Part shown: positions 31,301 through 43,300 of the stretch, in pieces
How positions within the stretch are numbered: position 1 is the stretch's first letter
How the letters are laid out: every line of letters starts with the position of its first letter
Translations under genes and position numbers: made by a program
NCBI RefSeq assembly: GCF_001042485.2
Contig: NZ_LBMN02000036.1
Span: forward strand, 310,001-374,000
Direction of reading: 5' to 3'
Source: Bacillus paralicheniformis
Lineage (GTDB): Bacteria; Bacillota; Bacilli; Bacillales; Bacillaceae
DNA length: 64,000 nucleotides
The notes under the pieces: generated by a model
Databases searched by the model: none
What the model was told of the DNA's origin: nothing
The model's input: the letters and a program-made list of their open reading frames with translations, nothing else

Positions 31301-34300
31301 TCTCTAGCTATAATCTGTCTCGGTTCGGATGTGATTTCATATTCAAAAGACGCCCTTAAGATTTCATGCCTCTTCACGATCTCGTGAAAGCTTTCTTCTA
31401 AAATGTCCGGATGGACACGTCCTTTTAATTCGATGACAATTTGCTGGAGGTATGCCCCTGATGTCTGATCCATAGCGTTATGAAATAGCATTCCTTTTTG
31501 CATGTTGGCCAGCGGATAGATCTTTTCGATTTGAAAAGCGCTGTACTTATCTTTAATACGCTCCAGCTCTTCAAGACCAAGTGAGACATCGCCATAATCG
31601 GAAGGCGTCATGTCCGATCCTTCTTTATCAACGCAATGATCGACGATCTTTTCCAGGTTTTCTTTGAATGATTGATTGAGTTGTTCGATTGCGCTTGTTT
31701 GGTATTGGTCCTGGTTGAACGTCGTATAGATTGTCAATTCGCCGTTTAAAGAGATCGCATTCATTTCGACGGCGCAGTGCCTAGCGATTTTTCCGCCGAT
31801 GCTTTCGCCCGGTGAAAATGGCGACTGGGAAAATACTTTTCTATTCATATCATTGTTCATTTCTCCAAAATAGTTAAAAGAAAGCGGAGCCTGAGTTTGT
31901 ATTTTCTGAAGCTCTTCTGTCATGTATTTTAAAACGCCGTAGCCGATTCCTTTATTCGGTATTTTTCTCAACGTTTCTTTGACCATTTTGATATTTTGCG
32001 ATATTTCTTTTTCTTCTCCCAAATCGATAAAGACCGGATAAACCGTCGTAAACCAGCCGATCGTTCTCGTGATGTCAACACCGTCTAAGATGTCCTCCCT
32101 GCCGTGCCCTTCCATCATGACCTTCAATTTGTTTTCTCCGGTGATATCCCTGACTGCGGCGATTAATGCCGTCAGCAAAATATCGTTGATTTCCGTGTTG
32201 TAGGCTTTGTTTGCGTTTCGCAAAAGTTTTGCTGTCACGTCTGGGCTGATTCTGATGCACAAGGTCGCGCTGTGTTCAAACGTGTCTCGTTCAAGCTTTT
32301 CAGCAGGAATAAATGGAGCATCCGCTTCCAGGGCCTTTTGCCAATACTCCCTTTCCTTTAACAGCCTGCGGCTTTGGGCATACTTCTTCAATTGACGGAC
32401 GAACTCTTGGTATGAATCCGTTTTATATCCGATGTCGAGAGGTTCGCCTTTCAATGCCTGAAGGTACAATGTTTCAAAATCCTCGAACAAAATTCTCCAC
32501 GATACGCCGTCAACGACAAGATGATGGATCGCAATGAGTAGGTGATCGCCCTCATCAGCCCGGAAGATGCCAAGATGAACGAGTTTTCCTTTTCTAATCG
32601 ATGATTTTTTTTGAATGCTTGTCGCCAGCTCAAACACCTTTTCCGCTTGATTGTCAAGGCCTCTTACATCATAAACATCCAGGTCGAACAAGTTTTCACG
32701 ATAGCCTCTGTTGTATTGAATGATGTCTCCGTCTTTTTCTTCATAGATCATTCTTAACGCGTCATGCTGCTCCAGTATTTTATTGAAGGCTGTTCTGACG
32801 ATGTTTTCGTCATAGCCGTCTTTTCTAAAGAGCATAAATGACTGGTTGAAGTGGTCAAGCTCCTCTTTGTTGTTCGCAAAATATCTCTTTTGGATAGGAA
32901 GCAGTTCCGTCTCACCTGTAACGGGTTTGTTATGTTTGCGATGTCTCGTTTCTTCTGTGATCAATCGGCTGAGATCCTTTATTTTCGGATTGGCGAACAG
33001 CGCCTTCATCTCAAGTTTCAGGTTCATCTTTGCCAGCCTGGAAACGATCTGGAGCGCCTTGATCGAGTCTCCCCCTGCCGCAAAGAAATGGTGGCTGATC
33101 CCGATGTCCTCGGCACCGAGAATCTCTCTCCAGACTTGCACGAGTTTTCGTTCGATTTCATTTCGGGGCGGATCGTACCGAGTTCCTTCTATTAAATTTC
33201 CGTCCGCCTCAGGCAGTGCGCTTCTATCCACTTTACCGCTTGGGGTGCGCGGGAGCCTGTCAAGCTTAACAAAATAGGACGGAATCATATAATCAGGCAT
33301 TTCCCTTTCAAGAAATTGTCGTACATTAGCTGCAGGCAATTCCTGATCAGACGCGAAATAGGCGCATAAATAGCTGTTGCCGTTTTGATCCTTTCCTGAG
33401 ATCACCGCCGCTTCTTTAATCTTCTCATGTGACAAGAGCTGCTGTTCCACTTCGCCAAGCTCTATTCGATAGCCGCGGATTTTCACTTGATGATCGGCGC
33501 GTCCCAAAAACTCAATCTGTCCATCAGGAAGCCACATCGCCAAATCTCCGGTTTTGTACATTTTTTTGCCCGGCTCAAATGGATGGTCGACAAACTTTTC
33601 CGCCGTAAGCTCAGGTCTGTTTACATACCCTCTGGCAACCCCTTCGCCTGCTATGCATAGTTCTCCGGCAATCCCAACCGGCAGAGGGCGGAGGTCTTTG
33701 TCCACAATATAGATGCTTGTATTGAGAAGCGGTCTGCCGATCGGAATGGACGGTGTTTGCGGCACTTTTCCCGATTCGATTTGATGTGAAGCAGCATCAA
33801 CACAGCACTCTGTCGGGCCGTATACATTCGTGATATTGCATGACAGATTCGGGAATTTATGAAATAGGCCGCCTATGACATCAGGTGTTAAAGCATCTCC
33901 GCCGACAATCAATTCCTTCAGATCGAATTCGAGTTCCGTTTTGTCTACATACGCCAGCATGTTTAAATGAGCAGGCGTCATGTCCGATACATTGATGTTG
34001 TTTTTCGAATAATACTCAATTAAACTCATCGCATCCCAAGCTGTCTCGCGCGGGACGATGCAAAGGGTATGCCCGAAGAGAAGCGCTGCGAATATTTGTT
34101 TGACAGAGGCATCAAATATATAAGGCGCAACCAGTGCTACATTTAAATGAGCATCGAGATGATGGTAAATTCTTTCATTTAATCCATGAACAAGATTGTT
34201 CACACTATGATGCTCGATCATGACGCCTTTCGGTTGTCCAGTGGATCCCGATGTATAGATGACATATGCCAAATGCTCCGGCTTGATGTCATGCTTAAGG

Positions 34301-37300
34301 TTTTCCACGTGGTCATTTTGTCCGGTTTGATCAATCCGGATGATGTCTCCGGCATAAGCTTCACCCAGATCCACATCGCCTGCCGCGCATAATACGCTGA
34401 CATCGCTGTCTTTTAACATGTAGCTTATTCTTTCCTGCGGATACGCCGGATCGATTGGCAGATAGGCTCCGCCAGCTTTCAAAATACCCATAATACCGAC
34501 GATCATTTCGATTGACCGTTCTGTGAGAATCCCTGCTATCACATCAGGGCCTACTCCTTTTTGACGCAAGGTGAAAGCCAGGCTGTTCGCCCTTTCATTC
34601 AGCTCCCTGTAAGAAATCGTTTCATCCCCGAAGGCAACCGCCGGATGATCAGGCGTTTTTTCCGCCTGCTTTTCAAACAGCTCCGGTATCGTCATCTCTT
34701 TGCAGAACACACCGTCTGTTCGGTTAAAATCATACAGAACCCGATGTCTTTCACCCTTTGTCAGGACATCTATCTGATTGATGGCAATGTCCGGATGATC
34801 CGCCGCTTGTTCCAACAAGCTGATCAGGTGTTCAGATAGTCTTTCCATTCTTTCCTTGTTGAATAGCGTCGTTGAATACTCAACTTCCAATCTTAATCCG
34901 TCTGCCGCTTCACTCGCAGTCACTGTGATGTCAAACTTGGAAATACCGCGCTTGATCTCCACCAGCCTGCTTCTCAGCCCCTCTGCTTCAAACGGCTTTA
35001 CGTCTGTGTTATGGTACACGAGCATCGTATCAAAGAGCGGGTTTCGGGCCATGTCCCGTTTGATGTTTACTTTTTCTACAAGCTCTTCAAACGGATAATC
35101 CTGGTTTTCATAAGCCTGAAGCGTGTTTTCTTTTACCTCTTGCAAATAATGTCTGAAAGTCTTTTTCCCTTCCGGATGGTTTCTGATCGCCAAGGTATTG
35201 ACAAACATGCCGATGAGATGTTGAATATCCTCATGATTTCTCCCTGCAGCCGGAGTCCCGACGATGATATCTTCCTGACCTGTATATTTGGAAAGCAGTG
35301 CTGTATAACCGGCCAACAGAAGCATGTACATCGTAACGCCGTTTTCTTTCGCCATATGCTGAAGCTTGCGGAATGTTTCACTTTCGATTGCTGCAGTGAC
35401 GGTGTCACCTTCAGAGCTTTTCGTCAGCGGCCTTTTATGATCTGTCGGGAGATCAAGGACCGGGATATCGCCTTTATACGTCTTCAGCCAGTATTCTTCC
35501 TGTCTTTTCAGCTCCTCGCTGCGGGCATGGCTATTTTCCCATTCTGCGTAATCTTTATATTGAATATGGAACGGCTTCAGTGATTTCCCTTCATAAAGCG
35601 CTCCCAGCTCTTGAATGAAGATGTCGGTGGACACGCCATCGGAAATGATATGGTGCATATCGAACATCAGCAAGTGCTCACGTTCATTCAATTTGACGAC
35701 CTCCGCCCTTAAAAGCGGTGCTTTTTCCAAATGAAACGGCCTGATGAAGCTTTTGATTTTTTCTTCGGCGCTTTCTTTGCCGATGTCACTGTATGCGACT
35801 TGAAAATCGATCTCTTTTTCAATCTGCTGCATCACCTCACCGTCGATCATGACAAATGAAGTTCGAAATGATTCATGTCTTTTGACCATGTTTTTTAATG
35901 TATTCTCAAATCGGCGGATATCAAAATCGCCTTCGAGCGTCATGGCAAAAGGCATGTTATATGCAACATGACTGCCTGTTTGAGAAAGGATATAGAGCCT
36001 TTTTTGCGCTGAAGACAATCGGTAATATGGTTTTTCTTCGGTTTTTCCTATCGATGTAAAAGCACTTTCCTTCGCCGCACCGATATATTCCCTCAGCCCT
36101 TTAATCGTCGGGGTTTCGAATATTTGTCTTAAAGGCAGCTTGACATTCAGTTCTTTATGAATGGTTGATACCAAAGCGGCGGCTTTAAGCGAATGCCCGC
36201 CGGCTTCAAAGAAATGGCTGTTGATCCCGATTTTATTGATTCCTAAAGCCTCTTCCCATATGGAAACAAGTTTTTCTTCCATCTGATCCCGCGGCGCTTC
36301 GTAGCGGCGATCCATTGTGACGCTCCGTTCCGGAACCGGAAGGCTTTTCTTATCCACTTTTCCATTCACGGTAAGCGGCAGCCCGTCAAGCTGGACAAAG
36401 TACTGAGGAATCATATAATCCGGAAGGCTTTTCTTTAAAAACGCTCTGATCTTCTCCGGTTCGACTTCCTTTTTAACCGTTACATATGCGCAAAGATACG
36501 GGTCATGATCTCCGTCTTCTCTTGCGATGACCGCCGCTTCTTCAATCTTTTCATATTTAAGCAGCCGGTTCTCGATCTCGCCGGGTTCGATCCGATAGCC
36601 GCGAATCTTAACCTGCTGGTCAACCCGTCCCAAAAACTGAATGTTTCCATCCGGCAGCATTTTGGCAAGATCACCTGTGCGGTACATTCTTTCCCCGGGT
36701 ACAAACGGATTTTCGATGAATTTTTCCCGAGTCAATTCCGGTCTGTTTACATACCCGCGGGCCAGCCCTTCCCCGGCGATGCAGAGCTCACCGCTGGCTC
36801 CGAGCGGACAAAGCTGAAGGTCTTTGTTCAATATATACACTTTGACGTTATCGATCGGTTTTCCGATTGGAATATTTTGATGCGATTTGTCTATTGGAAA
36901 ACTTGTAGCAACAACTGTATTCTCCGTCGGTCCGTAATTGTTTACGATTTGATAGCTTTTTTCTTTAAAGACGTTTAATTTATCTCCACCCGTTAACAGC
37001 GTTCTTAACGAATGATTGTCAAGCGCTGTAAATTGTTCGCAGACTGGTGTCGGCAAAAAGCTGATCGTAATATGATGGTCATGAAAATACCGGTTCAGCT
37101 TTTCAACATCCAGCCTTGTCTCCTGATTGAGGACATGAACGGTGGCTCCCGCTGTTATATAAGGGAACAGCTCCCAGACAAAAGCGTCGAAGCTGATGCT
37201 CGCATAAATGGAGCTGTTGTCGTTTTGTCCGACTTCAAAACAGGATTGATGCCAGCTGCACAAGTTGATCAATGATTGATGTTCGATCATCACGCCTTTT

Positions 37301-40300
37301 GGCTTTCCCGTTGACCCCGACGTATAGATGACATATGCAAGGTCGCCGCTTTGATTGACATTGTCAATGTCTGACCGATCCTGCCCGGCAATCCTCTCAT
37401 CATCCATATGTATCAACTCGATCGATTCCGCCGTAAGCTCCTCGGCAAGCGGAACGTCAGAGATGATGACTTTGACTTCACTGTCAAAAGCCATGTATCT
37501 CATCCGCTCCAGAGGATACTCAGGATCAATCGGCAAATAGGCGCCGCCTGCTTTCAGCACACCGAGAATCGCTGCGATCATATCTGACGAACGCTCCATC
37601 ATGATCCCGACGAGCGTATCCGGCTTGACACCTTTTTCTCTCAAAAGCCTTGCCACTTGATTTGCTTTTTCATTCAACTGTCGGTACGTCAGTTTTTGAT
37701 CTTCAAAAACAACTGCAGTGTGATCTGGTATTCGTTTTGCCTGCTCCTCAAACAGCTGGTGGATTGCTTTTCCTTTTGGATATGCCGTCTTTGTATGGTT
37801 AAAGGACTCTAAAAGTGTCCGTTTTTCTTGACGGGATATCATGTCGATTTGATGTAAAGCAACATCAAGGTTTTCTGAAACTTCCTCTAAAATCCTGAAA
37901 TAATCTTCCGCTATCTTTTGAATCGTCTCGTCCTTGAAAAGACTTGTCGAATATTCAATGTTCAATACGATCTTTTGTTCAAAATCCAACACATTAAAGA
38001 TCATGTCAAATTTTGCATTGTCCAGTTCAAAGATGATCGGACTCAGCTTGACATCGCCTTTCTGTTTGGTAAACATCCTGGCATCTTCCAGAACAAACAT
38101 CGTGTCGAACAAAGGATTGCGGTTAGACTCCCGTACACCATTGAGTTTGCGGATCAAATCATCAAACGGATACTCGGAATTGTCAAAGGCCGCAATCGTA
38201 CGCTCTTTCGTCTGTTGCAAAAATTCTTTAAAACTGTAGGAAGTATCAACCTCGTTCCGCAAAGCAAGTGTATTAACAAAAACGCCGAATACATCTTGCA
38301 GATCAGGATGCAGCCTTCCCGCAGCAGCGGTTCCGACAACGATATCTGTTTGATTTGTATATTTATTTAAAAGCACATAATATGCGCTCAGCATCACCGT
38401 ATAAAGAGTTGTTCCATTATGTTTCGCCAGCTTCCTTATATGATCTGACAGTTCCCGCTCCATTTCCAAAAACACGCTGCTTCCTTCAAACGTGTCGATA
38501 TGATGACGTTTATAGTCATAAGGAAAGTCCAGCTTTGACGGTATATCGCGATAAACGTCAAGCCAATAGGCTTCCTGCTTTTTCATCGCGGCTGATTGAT
38601 TAAATGTATGATTCCATTCCACATAATCTTTATATTGCACATTTACTTCCGGCAATGGCACATTGCTGTAAAGTTCCAATATTTCATTCATCAGGATGCC
38701 TTGAGAAACCCCGTCACTGATGATGTGGTGGAAATTTATGACCAGTATATGCCTAATATCGTCGATTTTGATCAGCTTGGCCCTCATAAGAGGCGGCCGG
38801 CTTAAATCAAAAGGCTTAATGGATTCTTTACAGTACCTGCTTGTGATCTCCATTAAAGCATGCTGATCTGTAATCGAAGCGTCTAAGCACTCGTATTCCA
38901 GGCGGAAGTCGACATTCTCATAAATTTTTTGGATGAGTTCATTGTTTTGGATTTCAAACCCGGTTCGCAATATTTCATGTCTTTGCAAAAATGTCTTCAA
39001 TGCGTTTTCGAGCTGCATAGCGTTTATCCGGCCTTCGACAAGAAGGGCCATCGGAATATGGTAAGCTCCCCTTTCATTTTCCAGCATCGACAGCATATAC
39101 ATTCTTTGTTGGGCAGGGGATGTCGGATAATACTCTTTTTCGCGAGCCTTTTGAATCGGATGTTCCATATCGCTTTCTTCTCTGTTTTTCAAATAGTGGT
39201 CCAAAGCGATGATTGTATCATTTTTAAAGATTTCGCTGATCGGCATCTCAACATTCATTCGTTTGTTGATTTCCGTGATGATGGATATCGCTTTGAGTGA
39301 ATCTCCGCCGATTTCATAATAGCTGACATCGAGATTGATGCTGTCCAGGCCAAATATATCTTTCCAAATCTCCAGAAGCATGGCTTGTGTTTCATTCTCC
39401 GGCAGCATCCGTCCGCCTCGTTGACCTTCATCTGCGGTATGTTGTTCAGCCAAGTCATGGAGCGTGCGCTTATCGACTTTTCCGTTTACAGTTAACGGGA
39501 TTTCCTCAATTTGCACGAATTTCGCAGGAATCATATAGTCAGGCAGCGTTTTTTGCAAAAATTCCTTTACATCTAATTGGCTGATCGCGTTCTCGGCTAC
39601 AACAAAAGCGTATAAGTTTTTGATTCCGTCCGGACTTGTATAATCAATAACCGATGCCTTCGTAATCTCCTGATGGCTTACGAGAGTATTTTCAATTTCC
39701 CCCATTTCCACTCTGTAGCCTCTGATCTTCACCTGGCTGTCTTTTCTTCCGAGAAACTCTACATAACCGTCCTCTTTCAAGACGCCGTAGTCACCCGTTT
39801 TATAGATGTAACCTAATTCCTGATGCTGGATAAATGAATGCTCCGTTTTTTCTTGATCATGAATATACCCGCTTGCTACCCCCGCTCCGCCTATATACAG
39901 CTCTCCTTCGACACCGACGGGACATAATTGTTTATTCTGGTTCAATACGTATATTTTTTGATTGGCCAGCGGTTTTCCATAAGGAATGCTTTTCCAGTCT
40001 TCCTCTACTTTTTGAATCGGATAGTAGATCGACCAGATGGATCCTTCTGTTGCGCCTCCCAAACTAATCACTTCTGCGTTTTTAAACGTCTTCTTTATGG
40101 TTGCAGGCAACTGAAGCGGTATCCAGTCTCCGCTTAGCAGGATGAGTCTGAGATGATGATTGAGTTCGTTGTCCGGGTATACATCAGCCGTCATTCCCAT
40201 AATCGCCGGAACAGAATTCCAAATTGTAATCCGTTCTTTTTCGGCTGTCTCTTTCAGACTGAATACATCCCTTTGGTCATCAATGATGACAAGTGAGGCC

Positions 40301-43300
40301 CCGCTGCTTAAAGCGCCAAACACGTCATAAACAGATAAATCAAAGCACAAGGAGGAAATGCCCATTATGTTATCTTGTTCTGTGACGTTGAATTTTTCAT
40401 TGATATCGAGAATGGTATTCGCTGCGGCACCATGCGTAATCTGAACGCCTTTTGGCTTGCCTGTGCTTCCTGACGTAAAGATGACATATGCCATGTCATC
40501 CAAATCGACTTTTCGGTCAACCGGCGCTTTCGAGAAGCGCTCGATATGTTCTTTGTCATACACGTCATGGCTGATGAAGAATTTGCAGTTGCTTTTTGAT
40601 TGGATATACGCCTTTCTTTCTTCCGGATAATCCGGATCGAGAGGTATATAAGCCGCTCCAGTCTTCAATACAGCCAATAAATTGACAATCGTCCCCAGGC
40701 TTCTTTTGCCGATGACACCGATATAGTCGCCCTTTTCAACCCCTTTTCCGATGAGAAATCTTGCGACCTGGTTGGATTTTTCGTCAAGCTCCTGATAGGT
40801 CATCACCTCATCATGATGCTTGAGTGCCATTCTGTCAGGTCCATGTTTAACCTGGCCGGTAAACAATTCGTGCAAGGGCTTGGCATCGAAAGATTGGTCT
40901 GTGTCATTATAGGCGCTGATCATTTGGCGGCTTTTTTCATTCATTTGGATGGTTGAAACGTCCTCGCCGGATACGGCTTTCTGGATGACAGCGATATACT
41001 GGTCAAACATCGATTCAATTACTTCATGTTCAAAAATTTGCTCCACATAGTCCCATGTAATATAAAGGCCGCCGTTTATTTCATAAACTTGGTTGTCAAT
41101 GTATACTTGCGACGTTCTCGTGCTAAAGAAATGAATGTTGTCAAAATCGACAAGACTGTCAAATGAGTCGTCGGGATTTTCACTCAGCACGCTTGTGAAT
41201 ACGATCGGCATGACCGCTTTTTTATTCATGCCATTCTTTTTGGCGATGTTTCTGATCACATCAACCCCGTCATAATGTCTGTGTTCCAGTGCTTCCAAAA
41301 GCGTGTCCTGTACATTTAAAGCAAATCTCCAGAAAGAGCTCATGTTTTCTTCCGCATGGATGTCCAGCAGCATTAAAGAGGTAAAATCTCCGATCATGTT
41401 CTTGACATCCGGATGAAACGGGATTCTGTTAAATACGGTTAAATTGATAGCAAAATGATTTTGCCGGCTCCAATAAGCTAATATATAGGCATATGCAGCA
41501 CAAAGGACGGAAGTCGGCGTGAGATGATGATGCCGGGCTTTCTTTTTTAATTCATTCCATGTATGTCCATCCAAAAACGTTGAAAACTTCTTGAACGAAG
41601 GTTTCGCTACATGGGCTGGATCAGATTTAAGAGGCAGCTCAGGCGCACTTGGAAAATGATCCAGTTTATCCAGCCAATATTGTTGATCTTTTTGATATCT
41701 GCTTGTTTGCTTAAAATTGATTGAGGCCAAAACATAATCTCTGAAGCTGTATTCTAGTGAAGGCAGTTGGAGGCCGGGGTTTTCATATAGTTGTTTAAAC
41801 TCTCTGATTAATCGTTTCATACTGCTGTCATCGCAAATGAGCGGGTCCACATTGAGGAAAAAATATTTTTTCTCTCCAGGCAGCATAAACGTTTTGAGTT
41901 CAAACAAAGGCCATACACTTGGATCAATGATTTTTGATGTCATCTTCTCCCGCTGTTCTAAAATTCTGACGTTGATTTCTTCTTCTGTGAAACCTCTTAA
42001 ATCCTGAGTTTCGATCGTATAACGTTGTGTTGCTTCGAGAATTTTTTGCGTTCCGTTTTCAAATACGATCGTGCGGAGAATCGGATGCCTGTCAATCAGT
42101 TTTTGCAGTGTCAGCTGAAATCGATTCAAATCGACATCAGCTTCAAATTCGACAGTTAAATTCGTAGCGACTCCGCCGATTTCGAACGTCTCATCCCTGC
42201 CAACCAAATAAGCCAGCTGAATGCCTGTGAGCGGGAATATTTCATGGATATTTTCCGGATCGGCAGCCCTTGTCACGAGAGTGTCGCCCTTGTCTTCTTG
42301 GTGATTAGCTTCGATAAAAGCGCTCAATTCCTTTATGGTCGCAAGCTTAAATAGCTGATGCAGCGGAATTTCAACATTCATTTTTTCCTTTATTTTGGCG
42401 ATGAGCTCCATCGCATGCAATGAATGTCCGCCCATTTGTGCAAAATGATCATGAATGCCCGCTTTTTCAACGTGCAAAACATCCTGCCAAACAGCTGCCA
42501 GCTTTTCTTCCGTTTCATTTCGCGGCGCTTCATATTCGTTTTCCGCCCCCGCCGTTCTGTCCGGCTCAGGCAGAGCTTTTCTGTCGACTTTCCCGTTTTT
42601 GGTGAGCGGCAGCTTGTCCAATTTGACAAAATATGCGGGAATCATGTATTCCGGAAGCTTTTCACCTAAAAATCCTTTCAGCTCATCAAGGGAAATCTCG
42701 CGATTCGCCGTGATATAGGCGCAAATGTACGGGCGGCTTTCTTCGTCTTCCCTGACGGTGACGATCGTCTCATTGATGTCTTCATGCATCTCCAGCCGGC
42801 TTTCGATTTCGCCAAGTTCGATCCTGAAGCCGCGGATTTTCACCTGGTGGTCGATTCGGCCGATGAATTCGATGTTGCCGTCTGGCAGCCATTTCGCTAA
42901 ATCGCCCGTCTTGTACAGCCTTTCTCCCGGAATGAACGGATGCGGGATGAATTTTTCCGCCGTCAGTTCCTCGCGGTTTAAATATCCTTTGCTTAAACCG
43001 TCGCCCGCGATGCACAGCTCGCCGGGAACCCCGATCGGCACGAGCTTGCCGGCTTCATCCATGATCAAGACCGACGTATTCGCCAGCGGGCTGCCGATCG
43101 GAATCGTTTCCGCCTCATCGTCTATCTCGTTGATGAAATAATATGTCGCATATACCGTGCTTTCTGTCGGGCCGTAAACATGAATCAATTTATCCCGGCC
43201 GACATGATTCAGCACTTTTCTTACATGCGGTATCGACGCTCTTTCCCCGCCGAAGAGGATTTTTCGTAAATTCGACAGACAGTCGACATGAATGTCGGCA